64,000 nt of DNA from Lytechinus pictus (Eukaryota; Echinodermata; Echinoidea; Temnopleuroida; Toxopneustidae). The stretch lies in contig NC_087249.1 in assembly GCF_037042905.1 (NCBI RefSeq), forward strand, positions 36,285,401-36,349,400. The letters run 5' to 3'. A model generated the notes under the pieces. That model did no database searches. It saw only the letters and a list, made by a program, of their open reading frames with translations, and was not told the origin of the DNA. Positions within the stretch are counted from its first letter, which is position 1. Each line of letters opens with the position of its first letter. Made by a program: the position numbers and the translations under genes. Positions 45,010 through 56,619 of this stretch are shown piece after piece.

Positions 45010-45190
45010 ATCGCACTAGCACTCGATAAAAGTGCGGTGCAAATTAACGGCGCGGCGAAGATGGCTCTTTCAAATTCAAATTAGATCGGCGGTTTGCGTT
45101 TGGCGGCGCTGGTTAATTTGCATAATAGCGATCAGTGGCACTCAGTGCGCATGCGCAGGCCCGCCCGCGCCCGGTGATTGAAGGAAGATC
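45010..45190 (-). promoter_or_regulatory. E1 GC-rich promoter candidate with NRF1-type site
   Basis: A CpG-rich stretch in otherwise AT-rich DNA, directly upstream (minus strand) of the first exon. It contains TGCGCATGCGCA at 45146-45157, the palindromic NRF1 (alpha-Pal) consensus common in TATA-less metazoan promoters, and CCGCCCGCGCCC beside it. E2 has a CpG-rich counterpart near 61235-61275. Confidence 0.45.
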
Positions 45191-46519
45191 TGAGTCAGGA
45201 ATAACGAAGGGGGGGGGGGTCTAAAGCAAGAAAGAAGTTTTAAAATAGAAATACGAACTTCTTAACATACAAATTTCTTCTTGTTTGGTTTTGGTTGGCA
45301 ACCAGTCAAGAAATTACGATTTTTGCCTCTGCTTTTGGAGCTTTTTTTTTTCTTTGAAAGTTTAAGAATGAATTAGCTTAATATTTAATTGTTCTTTATT
45401 TCTATTTTATTTATTTTCTTTTTATTTGAAAGATAAAGATAGCCTTGCTTAACATGGCAAGGTTGTAAACTAGCAATAAATATGCGCGTTATAAATAGAA
45501 AAAAATAGCTATTCTATTCACCTTCAAAAATATTTTTAAAATATCAGTGAGTTAAAAAAAGAAAAATACATTAATTTTTATGTGATTTGTAAAAATAGTG
45601 TAAAATAGTCCTCTTTAACTTAAATTAGAAAAAAGGGATTAAATAGGAAGAAATTTTTTTCTCGCAACAAATATATCTAGGATAACAATTTTTTTAATGT
45701 AAACTAGAAAATTTCACTGAGAATAACATGTTTCGATTTAAGTTATATGGTAATATCGAACCACATACTTTAATGAAACTTTTCAAGGTAGAAATATTAA
45801 AATTAACATAAAGAATAATTAAGTTAGTTATTATGTAGATATTTTTTTCCTCTTATCCTCAATCGAGCTGTGTATAGGATGGATAAATGCATGGCATTTA
45901 TTGTGGTAAAAGGCTGAATTGCATGAATTTGTACAGAGCAAAATTTCAGTAAACAAATAAGCAACAAAAAAATAACAAAGATACTAATGTATAATATTGG
46001 AAAGGGGATACAAAAAGAAAAGTATACAGGGAGGGGGGGGGAGTAATGTCAAAAGCAGGAACGGGCAAAGGTTGGGAGTAGGCTAAATGTATATACCTTT
46101 AACATATATATAATGAACATTTTCACATAAATATATATTTAACCAATGTTGAATGAATAACAATACATGTAGATTAAAGAGTGGATTGTATGAAATAATA
46201 CTTGCTTTTTTTTTAGAAAAGTAACGCTTTGTTGATGGTAACAATAATAATAGTTATAGGAAACACATTCATGAATGATAATCATAAAGAATTATCTCAA
46301 AAGGAATTAAAAACAAAGATAAGAGGACTTTGAAGTAATATGATCTGTACAAAAAATATAAATATTAATGTAAAGTGGGTTACAGCTATATTGAGCCAGT
46401 GACTTGTCGGATAAGAAATTTGAATGATTACTGCAGATATCAACAATTACAAAAATATTTCAAAAGTCAGTTTAAGAGAAGCGACAAATAAAACAACAAA
46501 GGTATGAAAACATAGTTCT

Positions 46520-46576
<57 letters not shown>

Positions 46577-46664
46577 CTGTTGGAAATAAGTACAATGCAT
46601 TACCACTATGCCTCTAATATACATATATATATATGTATATATTATATATGTATATACGGGTTCT
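45191..46664. other. E1 AT-rich interior with (AT)n microsatellite
   Basis: No gene seen. 45285-45345 (TTGGTTTTGGTTGGCAACCA, TTTTTGCCTCTGCTTTTGG) matches E2 at 61452-61512. An (AT)n run lies at 46527-46572. Confidence 0.5.
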
Positions 46665-47840
46665 TACTAGAATCAACTGGTAAGTCCTATTGGTTCTAAC
46701 TGGTATCATTTGGTTTGATATTCCAGTATGGTTAATGGGTTTCAAGTGGGTTATGGGTGGCCTATGGGTTCCAACTGGTATAATCTGTTCCAGTTTGGTT
46801 TATGGGTTTTAACTGACATCAGCTGGTAGATATATACTGGTAATGCCTATTGGTTCTAACTGGTATCAATTGGTTTGATATTCCAGTATGGTAAATGGGT
46901 TTCAAGTGGGTTATGGGAGGTCTATGGGTTCCAACTGGTAAAATATGTCCCAGTTTAATTGATTTATGGGTTTTAACTGGAATCAACTGGTAGTATACCA
47001 GTAATGTATGTTGATTTTAACTGGTATCAATTGGTTTGATATTCCAGTATGGTTAATGGGTTTCAAGTGGGTTATGGGAGGTCTATGGGTTCCAACTGGT
47101 AAAATATGTTCCAGTTTGGTTTATGGGTTTTAACTGGAATCAACTGGTAGTATACCAGTAATGTATGCTGGTTTAACTGGTATCAATTGGTTTGAAATTC
47201 CAGTATGGTTAATGGGTTTCAAGTGGGTTATGGGAGGTCTATGGGTTCCAACTGGTATAATCTGCTCCAGTATATGGTTTATGGCTTTTAACTGGAATCA
47301 GCTGGTAGATATGCCAGTAATGCCTATATTGGTTCTAACTGGTATCCATTGGTTTGATATTCCAGTATGGTTAATGGGTTTCAAGTGGGGTTATGGGAGG
47401 TCTATGGGTTCCAACTGGAACACTCTGATCCAGTTTGGTTTATGGGTTTTAACTGGAATCAACTGGTAGGTATACCAGTAATGCATGTTGGTTCTAACTG
47501 GTATCAATTGGTTTAATGATATACCAGTATGGTTTATGGGTTTAAGGTGGCATTAACTGGTATATACACCCATTGGGTTTCTATGGGTTCCAACTGGCAT
47601 CAAATGGTCTGGAATCTATTGGTAGATAAACCAGAAAGGCCTATTGGTTTTGGTGTACTAATTTATACCAGTATAGTTAATTGGTTTCAACTGGAATAAA
47701 CTTGTATGTTTTCAGCATGTCCAGTTGAGACAATGGGTTTCAACTGGAATATACTGGCATGGTGGGAGTTTACCAGTTGTGCCAATTGGTTTCAACTGGT
47801 ACCAGTTGACTCCAGTTGAAACCAGTTAAAATTTCAACTG
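46665..47840. repeat. E1 right terminal array (about 160-bp unit)
   Basis: Six to seven diverged units marked by CCAGTATGGTTAATGGGTTT at about 46723, 46884, 47043, 47202, 47362 and 47525. Each unit holds several AACTGGTAT and CCAGT words (TTTTAACTGGAATCAACTGG, GGGTTCCAACTGGTA). The 102-codon frame at 47161-47469 is a translation of this array, not a gene. Confidence 0.95.
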
Positions 47841-47855
47841 GTTTTTTTACCTGGG

Positions 47856-48756
47856 GGGCAACTTCTCCACTGCCCATGTCTACCACAGGCAAAACGTTCG
47901 TCGGTGGTCTGAGGCAACTTGCATACCCGCGCCAACTATTTTGTACATATAAGTTGGCGACACTGCCAAGCGAATATCGATTTCTTGACCCAAAGGGTAT
48001 ACGAAATAAGTTGTCGGAAGTAGTAGAAGAACCTTGAAAATTTCCAACATTCTTGCCCAATATAACCCTTGTTTGTTGAACGAAATAACTTACGCTTTCT
48101 ATTTACACAAGCCTGAGCTTGCCTCATTCTTTTCTCCCTCATCAGTATTCATCCAATGCGGACCAACCTAAAATATAAAAATGATCTCTATATATTTATT
48201 TGATTAATCTCCCATAATTAAGTCATAAAGTAATTCCGCTGTCAAACGAACAGCTTCCATTAACAACATAAGGCCATATCTATTATGTACAACCGTTCAT
48301 AGCCTAGTTTCCCGCCTAGTTTGGAATTTTCATTCATCTTTATCTCACTAACCTGCTTCAGATTCATCTGCTTTTCTGATATGTTTCTTCCTTTTAGTTA
48401 TATCTGCAATACCTTACTTCAGCAAAGCAAGGGCTGCGCCCGCTGCTTACCTTACTCTAATAAGGCCAATTTCTTATCCAACTCCTCCTGGCGTCTAGAA
48501 TTATATTCATATTGAACCTTATTACCTTTCGAAAGACATCTCCGACGCCCTTTTTTAGTTGTAGAAGCTCCGCTGACCCGGGCAATGTATCGAGAATCAA
48601 CATAATCAAACAGCCAGCCCAATCTTTAAACGAGCCAATGCTTCCTTTGTAGCATTGCTTACAAGAAGGCGAAGGGACTCCAGATTATTGAGTAGAATTT
48701 TCTGAAACTGCCTTTAATTTGTGGCCTAACCCGAGGTTAATTTCTTGATTCGCCAT
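47856..48756 (-). pseudogene. Gag-like coding of the DIRS-like element, N-terminal part
   Basis: Minus-strand start MANQEINLGLGHKLKAVSEN at 48756, then in shifted frames LNNLESLRLLVSNATKEALA, YVDSRYIARVSGASTTKKGR, YEYNSRRQEELDKKLALLE, REKRMRQAQACVNRKRK and VLPVVDMGSGEVAP, where E1 interrupts. Basic and coiled-coil-like stretches suit a gag protein. Several frameshifts. It continues at 40110. Confidence 0.55.
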
Positions 48757-48860
48757 TATTTTATATTTAACATCGAATCCAAACTTAGATCTATTACGAT
48801 AAGGCCTATAGGGCGATTCCACACTAGAACTTCAAAAATATCTTAAATTTCAGCATGCTT

Positions 48861-49610
48861 TCAATAAGTCATAAGTAGTGTAATATTTTACAATGATACC
48901 TAAATTTTATGAAAATTATGAGTTTTAACCAAAAGTGAAGTCAGATATAGTTTTTTTTGGGGGGAACAATGGAATTTTATATTTTCAATAATTTTGCTAA
49001 TTAAATAGTCAAGTACAAAGACTGCCTGAAACAATTATTGGCAAAGCACGAGAAGATTGAAAATATTGCAGGTCAATGGAATAATGTATCATTGATGGTT
49101 CCAAATAATATCTACAACATTTTCATGATCCATAATAGGGGCAGCCCTGATTTTTCCGAACCTATCTTTGGCAATGTCCCGTACGACACATAAAAATGCA
49201 AAAGTTTTTCCTACAAATTTATTTTTGATGATGCAATTTCACAATATCAGTTTCTCTTTCTTTGACCCATGGGTGATCGTTTTATCCCATAAGGATAATT
49301 ATCACTGCCCTTCATTTGTCAATAATTGTCCTATTAAAAGTTGTCCCGTACGACACACAATATATAATGCATTTAATTATACATCCGAAGAATCAAAAGT
49401 ATTTTATAATGACTTTATGTGGTCATCATTGTAAAGGGGAAGTATTACTAATCAGATATATAACTTCACTTTTCAAAATAGTGATCAGAGATTGCAGAAA
49501 TCAGCTCTCAAAAATGATTTATTTTCATGCCATATTTCTGCCTTCCACCGGTCCTCTTGCGAGCTCCAGCTGAGTGACGTCACACAATGAGCAGTGAGCA
49601 GCTGAGCTGA
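48861..49610. other. No recognisable gene; two GTCCCGTACGACACA words
   Basis: AT-rich. GTCCCGTACGACACA occurs at 49176-49190 and 49343-49357. No domain recognised. Confidence 0.35.
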
Positions 49611-49630
49611 CCCTTATAAAAAAAATTGAA

Positions 49631-50660
49631 TGGTATACCATTGAAATACCATACACCATACACCATTGAAACACCATTGATATACCATTGGAATACCATT
49701 CGCACAGCACCCATCATACACCAATGGTATACCATTCAAGCCCCAATGGTATACCATTCAAACTGATTTAAATAATTGGGACGTTACTATTACCATATTC
49801 ATGAGCACCATTTACCATTCATATACCATTGATCAAACACCATTCACCATTGATCTACCATGGCCACTATAGACAGGTTTACCATTGACCACCATTCAGC
49901 CACCATTCACTGGCCTACCATTTACCATTCAGCCACCGTTCACTGGACACCATTGGTCTACCATTCACCTTACACCATACACCATTCGACTACCATTCAC
50001 CATACACCGTTGACCTACCATTCACCGTATACCATTCGCGTACCATTCACCGTACACCATTCACGTACCATTCACCATACACCATTCACCATACACCGTA
50101 CACCTACCATTCACCGTACACCATTCGCGTACCATTCACCGTACACCATTCGCGTACCATTCACCATAAACCATTCGCCTACCATACACCGTACACCTAC
50201 CATTCACCGTACACCATTCGCGTACCATTCACCTACCATTCACCATACACCGTTCACCATTGCCCTACCATTCACCATACACCATTGACCTAACATACAT
50301 TGTACACCATTGGCCTACCATACACCGCACACCATTGACCTACCATTTACAGTTCACCATTGGCCTACCATACACCATTGACCTACCAATCACCGTACAC
50401 CATTGGCTTACCATACACCATTGACCTACCATTTACCGTACACCATTGGCCTACCGTTCACTGTACACCATTGTCATACCATACACTCTATACCATTGGT
50501 CAACCATTCAATTTACACCATTGGCCATATATTATAGACCACAAGTGTACTGTGAATGGTAGACCAATGGTTTACACTGAATGATAGACAGTAGACCAAA
50601 GGTGTACAATGTATAGGAGGCCAATAAATTACAGTGAATGGTAGACCAATGGTGAACAGC
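49631..50660. repeat. E2 left terminal array (ACCATT words)
   Basis: Over 60 ACCATT words at 8-20 base spacing (CACCATACACCATTGACCTA, CACCGTACACCATTCGCGTA), orientation ACCATT up to about 50530 and AATGGT from 50550 to 50660. Frames such as 49860-50288 and 50360-50584 are translations of the array. Confidence 0.95.
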
Positions 50661-50734
50661 ATATATAGCTCGGGTTAATGGTAGGTTTGATAATGGATTA
50701 AGTATGCACAAGAAAAAAATGATGAAAACAGTTA

Positions 50735-51385
50735 TTTCAAGAACGTCAAATGTTTTTACTATAAGAAGTTTAAGTACAGCATAAACGGAACACAGTATTC
50801 ACAAGTATAGACTTTATAATTAAAGCACATAAGTTATGGATATATATGACTTTGCTCCTCGTTGACATCTATATTCTGTCAATCTTGGTATCTAAAATAA
50901 ACATGTATCAAGACAGAGTTTAATTGAAAAACAACAAATGAATAACATTTCCAAGAATAAACCTGTTCTCTCTGATGGCTTTTTACGTGGATTGAGTACT
51001 TGGCAAAACCACTGTTCTGCAAACAAACCTGATACTTGTAATACAATAACCTTGATTTTAAATCTGTTGTGTGTAATTGCTTTCACACAGCTACTTCAAT
51101 GGCATTAATAAAATATTTTTTTTTACTAATAAGTTCAAGTACAAAAGAGTGGAACCCAGTATTGACAAGTACATGTATGGCATAAAAGCACCAGCATTAT
51201 GAATACATGTGACTGCACGACTCTACAAGAGGTCAATGATTGCACTCCACATAGATATTATGTTAATCTTCCTATAAACAAATCTACATGTAAGACAGAG
51301 TTTGGACAACAAACTGATGAACACCAAATTTCGAAGATTAAACTCAAAATGTGTGATAGCCTTCACATGGCCAAATGATTAAAGG
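50735..51385. repeat. Diverged tandem duplication, about 367-bp spacing
   Basis: TTTTTACTATAAGAAGTTTA, AGTACAG ... CACAGTATTCACAAGTA at 50752 recurs as TTTTTACTAATAAGTTCAAG, TACAAAAG ... CCCAGTATTGACAAGTA at 51119; later text (AGACAGAGTTT, CAACAAA-GAT-A) also lines up. No coding content. Confidence 0.6.
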
Positions 51386-51489
51386 TAAAGAGTACCAAAC
51401 TTAGAGGAAATAAATATCCCCAAAAGGGGGGAAAATAGTAACCTCCTAATATTTCTCTATTTTCTTTTCACCTAAAAGATATATCAAAC

Positions 51490-52062
51490 GGCGTGTTTCT
51501 ACATAGAATCGTTAAAAGGTATTACCCGCGTAAGTATCCAGAATCCCGGAAAACTTTCCTGTAGAATTTTGTAGAAACAGACGCGATGCGGTTTATTGAT
51601 AAACTGCTTCAAGCAAAATATGGTTTCTCATAACCATCTCTGAGAGGTGGTTATTGCCATGTTAATCCGTTTAACTTTTCTGTAAAAACACACGGCAAAA
51701 TAGCGTATCGTGTCTGGCGGAAGTGCTTAATCCCGGAAGTGCAATTTCGCAGTACATATATTTGCACATTCTGGCCTTTTCGATCTCGCCAGCTGATCGT
51801 GCAACACGTATACCTGCTACATTGAGTGAGATCTACCACAAATTTTGAAAATTTTCCTAAGAAGATGCAATTTTGGACATATGTACAATGCAACGTGAGG
51901 TTATAGGTTGAATTTTCTGATTTCCGCCGTATTTGCAACGCGAAAAGCGAGTTAATCAGATTATTCAGTTTGTAGAAGCAGGTTGGTTTAAGGGCGATAA
52001 GGTTTTTGAGTCCGGAAAAGATAAATCGTTTTTAATGATTTTCTGTAGAAACATGCCAAAAG
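51490..52062. mobile_element. TIR element nested in E2 (GTTTCTACA ends)
   Basis: Left GGCGTGTTTCTACATAGAAT and right ATTTTCTGTAGAAACATGCC are inverted. The match continues through TCGTTAAAA/TTTTTAACGA-like bases. Internal words GTTTCTACAAAATTCTACAG-like near 51565. About 570 bp; non-autonomous. Confidence 0.65.
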
Positions 52063-52754
52063 TTTATCATAAATACATTAAAGATACATAAAGAAATAAA
52101 TAATATCTATATCAAAAATAGAATATATAGAATAATAAAGAAAATATCATGAAAATAGAAAAAAAAACAAGAAAAATAGCGACATCTTTTTCTAATATTT
52201 TGCAAATCATATAGAAAATAATTCTTAGTAGCAAATCTATTTTTTAACTATTTCCCATAGTTCAAATATACAAGATTCCCACTTATTTCTTTTTTGTCTA
52301 TTTTTGTTGTGTTGAATCAGATGAATAACTCAACTATGTGTGAGAAATAATATAATTTTTGTCTTACACAGTAAATCAGTAGTCAATCGTATTTTTTACA
52401 ACCTAGCTTGGACAAAATTTGAATTCATATAATACAAAAAAATATATAAATTGGGATCTTGTATATTCATGAGGACTTGCAGAGAACAGTTTTACCAAAA
52501 AATAACAACTTTAATTCGTCATAATTTCGTTAATCCTCATTCAATTTTGATGAAATTGTCAGTGTTTTTTTTTTGTCTGATGTACTCTTTGAATTTAAAT
52601 CACATAACTTTCAGTCTAGAGTACCTAGCCCTTCAATCAAATGGGTTGGACGACCGGTTACATTTTACATATAACATAGTTATAAGGAGAATGAAGGGGA
52701 CCATAGAAAGAAAGCATGAGAAGAGGGGAGATTTAGGTAGGAAGAGAATTAATC

Positions 52755-53092
52755 AGAAAAGCATAATGTTGACAATTTCGTTAAAATCTGATAACAAAGT
52801 CTTTGATTTGAAGGTTTAGCAACATTTTGGGAAAAATTACTGGAATGTGCACATGATCGTCAGGAATTTGTGTTAGGCTTATGTTATAAAATGAAATCAT
52901 AATAATTTCATATTTTCGTACACGTGTGTATGATATGTCCCACGTAGCATGAAATGATTTCAAGCAATGCATGCGTTTACATTAAATAAATTTTCACTCC
53001 ACTTTTTAGTTCTTGGAGGTCAAAATGTGAATAAACATGAATTCTTGTTATAAAATACAAAAGAACAAGTGGGGGTATGACATCAGCTTGTT
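52755..53092 (+). mobile_element. Partial copy of the TTAA MITE of 42269
   Basis: Shares GATAACAA-GT, ATCATAATAATTTCATA-like, and ATACAAAAGAACAAGTGGGG then TATGACATCA with the E1 MITE. Cut off on the right just before the SINE. Confidence 0.6.
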
Positions 53093-53098
53093 AATTGT

Positions 53099-53290
53099 GG
53101 GTGCGTCGTGGTCTAGTGGTTCTGACTCTCACCTTTCAACAGAGTGTCGTGGGTTTGAATCCTAGCAATGGTATTTTCCTTCAGCAACACATTTATCCAC
53201 TGTGCTGCACTCGACCAAGGTGAAGTGAATGCGTACCCGGCAAGATTAATTTCTTGCAGCTGTAATAAGGAATATGGGATGAAAACAATG
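53099..53290 (+). mobile_element. tRNA-derived SINE
   Basis: Head GTGCGTCGTGGTCTAGTGGT (box A) and GTGGGTTTGAATCCTAGCAA (box B), then a body CTTCAGCAACACATTTATCC, ACTGTGCTGCACTCGACC, AAGGTGAAGTGAATGCGTAC, CCGGCAAGATTAATTTC, which I recognise as the core of a SINE common in marine invertebrates. Right end uncertain. Confidence 0.7.
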
Positions 53291-53794
53291 CAAAGGACAG
53301 TATGTCAGCTACGGGTTCAAAACATCAATGCTTGCCGTGCGTGCAAGCTTTCTTGAGAAATTGATATATTTTTCTAAAATATCGAGAAATTTGCATAATA
53401 CACTACCCTTCAATTGAATAGTACCAATTAACAAATATCAACAAAACATTTTGTACAATATGATAAAGAAATTCATGTTTAACCATAGATTAGCAGAAAA
53501 TAACCCGTTAAATTAATGGGAGGTTGCCCAAATGATGACAAATACCATACCACATGCATACCTGGGGCCAAAGTTTCCACCCCCCCCCCGCCAGCATATT
53601 GATTTTTTTCCAGGGGGGGGGGGGTGTTAGAAAGGACGTGTAATCCTATAAATGGGGATGACATTTGGCCTTTTTCAGTATTTTTACCATTCCTCACAAG
53701 TTTTTTTTCAGCTATGTCACTGCAGGAGTACAATCTGTTTTATTTAATGAAGCTTTGCAATTTTTTCCACTGAAGTGAATTCTTACACAATTAC

Positions 53795-53911
53795 CTTTCA
53801 CAAACTCCAGTTGTTTTCTTGTAAACGGTTTTCTGTGTTCAACACCTGTAGTTTCCTTCCCAGATAATCCTGGACCATCTACATTATCATCCAGTGTATC
53901 CGTCGTCCAAT
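53795..53911 (-). CDS. E2 gene, visible exon
   Basis: Minus-strand acceptor TTTCATTTAAG, donor AAAG|GTAATT. Open in one frame: WTTDTLDDNVDGPGLSGKET, TGVEHRKPFTRKQLEFVKG. 117 bases, against 118 for the E1 exon at 43383-43500 in the corresponding place; the introns upstream of both match (54000-54125 with 43680-43795). Basic C-terminal half. No family recognised. Confidence 0.5.
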
Positions 53912-54428
53912 CTTAAATGAAATAAAATCAATTTGAGTGTTGGAAAATATGCATGTGCAGATAAAAACAAAAATATAATACTAATATAGTAAAACTTTCT
54001 TTAAGCTCCAAAATTCAATGATTCACTCATATACAGCATCATGATCATTTTTATTTCAACATATGCAGCAAATTCACTTGAAAATATGTTTGACATTGAT
54101 GTCACAGAAATAAAATTCCCTCACCAAAGATTTTCTGTGTGTGCATGCTGGAAATATATAGATCAATATAACACAGTTACTCTGCTGCGTAACGTGTTTT
54201 GATCAGCAATCATGTAGATATGCAAGAGAAAATTATCTAATAGAAAAAGAATGATCTGAAGTCATATTTCCAGAGCAGCAGTTTTCAAAAGGTAGGCCTA
54301 ATCAATTAATTGATAACATTCAATATGATTTTCTTTTCTTGGTATTGACAATCACAGTAGCGGATCCAGATGGGCACAATTGACCTGTGCCCCTACCTCC
54401 CCCCCCCCCTTATAAGAGCAATAGTCAA

Positions 54429-54822
54429 TGGCCCGAATTCAAAAAGGTGGTTTTGAAAACCCCGGTTGAGTCCATGATTTATGGAGATATCCTGTATTAA
54501 TTACGCTTATTTACAGCGTATATCAAAATATGTCCAATGCTGATGCGCGCTTTTGTCACAGTGCGCCAAATTGACGCCTGTTGCCGTGGTTATCCACGCT
54601 ATTTTAATCACGAGTCCACTGTTTTGAATTAATGAGTCCACTCTTCAAACAGTGGTAACAGGCGTCAATTTGGCGCACTGCGACAAAAGCGCGCATCAGA
54701 ATTTGACATTTTTTATACACGCGCAAGATACGTGCTAAATTAAGCGTAATTTATACAGGAAATCTGCATACACCATGGACTCAACCGTGGGATTTCAAAA
54801 CCACCTTTGTGAATTCGGGCCA
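54429..54822. mobile_element. 0.39-kb palindromic MITE (TGGCCCGAATTC ends)
   Basis: Left TGGCCCGAATTCAAAAAGGT and right ACCTTTGTGAATTCGGGCCA are inverted; the pairing extends over most of the length (CCGGTTGAGTCCATG, GCGCGCTTTTGTC, GTGCGCCAAATTGACGCCTG on the arms). No coding capacity. Confidence 0.88.
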
Positions 54823-55299
54823 ATGGCCCGTATTCTGATAGCAGGTTTAACTTAACCCTAGTCTAAAGTTAACCCTGGTTTAACTAAACCTCCTCTAAAC
54901 CTCACCTCTGGTCTAAGTGTAGTTTAATTATTTTGGTATTCTGATAGCCAGGTTTAACTAAACCTGGGTTAAACCCGGGTTTAAAATTCTTTTTGGAAAT
55001 AATAATCCTCTTTAACCAAGACTAGCATTTTTTGGTAAATTACTGCTGCAGGGATGACTGCAACAAAGTTGAAAAAATGTCACTAAAGTTGTTTTTTCTT
55101 AAAAATTTGGATTTTATGGAAACTAATTACAACTATTGTAGTGAAAGAAAAGCATTCATCACCCATATATGGTAAGAAATTTTCATTCAGATGATCTTCA
55201 TATTTGTTAATTACTGAAACATTTAAATCCCAAACCGAGTGACCTGCATAGTTTTTTGTGTATCAGTCCCATCGATTGCTTTTCATGTTTGTCAAAATC

Positions 55300-56580
55300 T
55301 AAATTGAATAGATTCACCTCACCCACTCTAGAGTCTAGACTCTAGTCCTAGATCTAAAACAATAAGTTAAGAGGTCGACATCTTTATTCTAACTTTAAGT
55401 AAGGGAAAATTTTTGTAACTTTTGAGAGTAGTCTTGGGTCTAACATTAGGCCTAGGCTATAGTTAGATCTAGCTTAGGCCCAATTGTTTGGAGGAGAATT
55501 GAACATTGTTTTGACTTTTTTTACTTTCCTGAAGCAAACCGTAGTCTAACGTTAGTGAGTAGTGAAGCAAGCGAGACTGAAGCTACATATTTATAGTATT
55601 GGTCTAGGCCTGGAACATGATTCAGGACTTAGGCTGGCTTAGCCTTGGGACAGGGATAGATATAGATCTATATTCTAACCTTAGTCTTAGTTAGAATCTA
55701 GTAGGCCTACTTTGTAGTAGAATAGATCTGATTTGTCATAAAGCTTCAGTCTCTGTATTGTTCCGCTGAACTAGTAATGTATATGATGAGTATGACAGTC
55801 TACGTTGGCCTCTCTCACCAATATATGACAGTAAAATGTCATAATTTTTTCAATAAATCCCCAGAAACGATGGTTATCCCTGTCTACAGTGTTACTGTTA
55901 GATCGCTATGCATTGCTTGCCAAGTAACTACTTAAACTAGGCCTGGCTAAATTTAGAATTAAGCCTAGTACTCCTAGACATCTCTCTATACTCCTGTTTT
56001 AGGTCCATATCTGTTTCTTTGAGGTTTTTATTTTATTTAAATATTTTTGGGGACTTGTTTAGGTTTCCAGGTCCAGGACTAAAAAACAGGCCTAAACCTA
56101 GACCAACAACAGCTTAGTCTTGACTAGACTAGGCCAGGCCTAGATTTATGTTAGAATTTAGATCTAGGCCTAACGTTAGTCTGTGCTATCTAGTCTACTG
56201 ACTTACTGTATGATCTAGAATCTCTAACGCTGGCCTAGTTCTAGACTAAATAACTTAGACTAAAAGTTAGACCCTATCTAGATCTAGAACTAGATCTGTA
56301 TCAGTCTAGGTCTACATGTAATAGGTCTAGATCTAGAGATTTGTAGACATTCAATTTAGATTCTAAATCGAAAAATAGTAAATGTAAGCTAGTCTACAGT
56401 AGATCTACTCGTCTAACGTTAGGCCTGAAAAAGGAAGAAGGCTAGAGATCTAACGTTGGATTAATATTACTAGATCTAGGCCTAGATCTAAAGCTAGGGA
56501 CTGTAGTTCGAGATCTAGAGGTCTAGCACCCCCCTTAAAACTAGAACTAAGCCTACAGCTACATGTAATTCTCTATGTAG
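55300..56580. repeat. CTAG/AGATCT/AACGTTAG-dense segment
   Basis: Saturated with CTAGA, TAGATCTA, AGGCCTA and TAACGTTAG words, for example around 56130-56540. Part (55735-55895) matches 30080-30220 inverted. No coding frame. Confidence 0.6.
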
Positions 56581-56619
56581 CCAACAACAGTTAGCATTGA
56601 CCATTGTCTTAATCTTATT

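Larger units (their letters stand above)
40111..47855. mobile_element. E1: 7.7-kb element with terminal minisatellite arrays
   Basis: Left terminus CCCAGGTCAAAAAACCAGTT and right terminus AACTGGTTTTTTTACCTGGG are inverted copies. The element sits between two halves of the DIRS-like gag. Immediately inside each end is a long array built on CCAGTT/AACTGG: 40117-40925 (40-bp unit) and 46665-47840 (about 160-bp unit). The interior (40930-46600) holds a minus-strand spliced gene with a GC-rich promoter near 45.1 kb and a nested MITE. ACCTGG occurs just outside the left end and within the right end, so the target duplication is ambiguous. E2 has the same plan. No known transposase was recognised. 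Confidence 0.75.
33810..48860 (-). mobile_element. DIRS/Ngaro-like tyrosine-recombinase retrotransposon, disrupted
   Basis: On the minus strand, in order, are gag-like coding (48756 to about 47856, continuing 40110-39700), reverse transcriptase (about 39480-38640), RNase H (38604-37945) and a tyrosine recombinase (36880-36342 and 34984-34690), then a direct repeat pair (34270-34437, 33810-33977). This gene order and the absence of an LTR/DDE integrase are those of DIRS-type elements. All parts carry stops or frameshifts. Two insertions split it: E1 (40111-47855) in gag and a LINE (about 34972-36341) in the recombinase. The 5' boundary near 48860 is a guess. Confidence 0.8.

Noticed and set aside
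47161-47469. 102-codon frame with repeating WFDIPVWLMGFKW text as a repeat protein
   Set aside because: It is a direct translation of the E1 right tandem array.
49860-50584. Frames rich in HHSPYTIRVPF as a repetitive protein
   Set aside because: Translation of the E2 ACCATT array; the period follows the DNA words.
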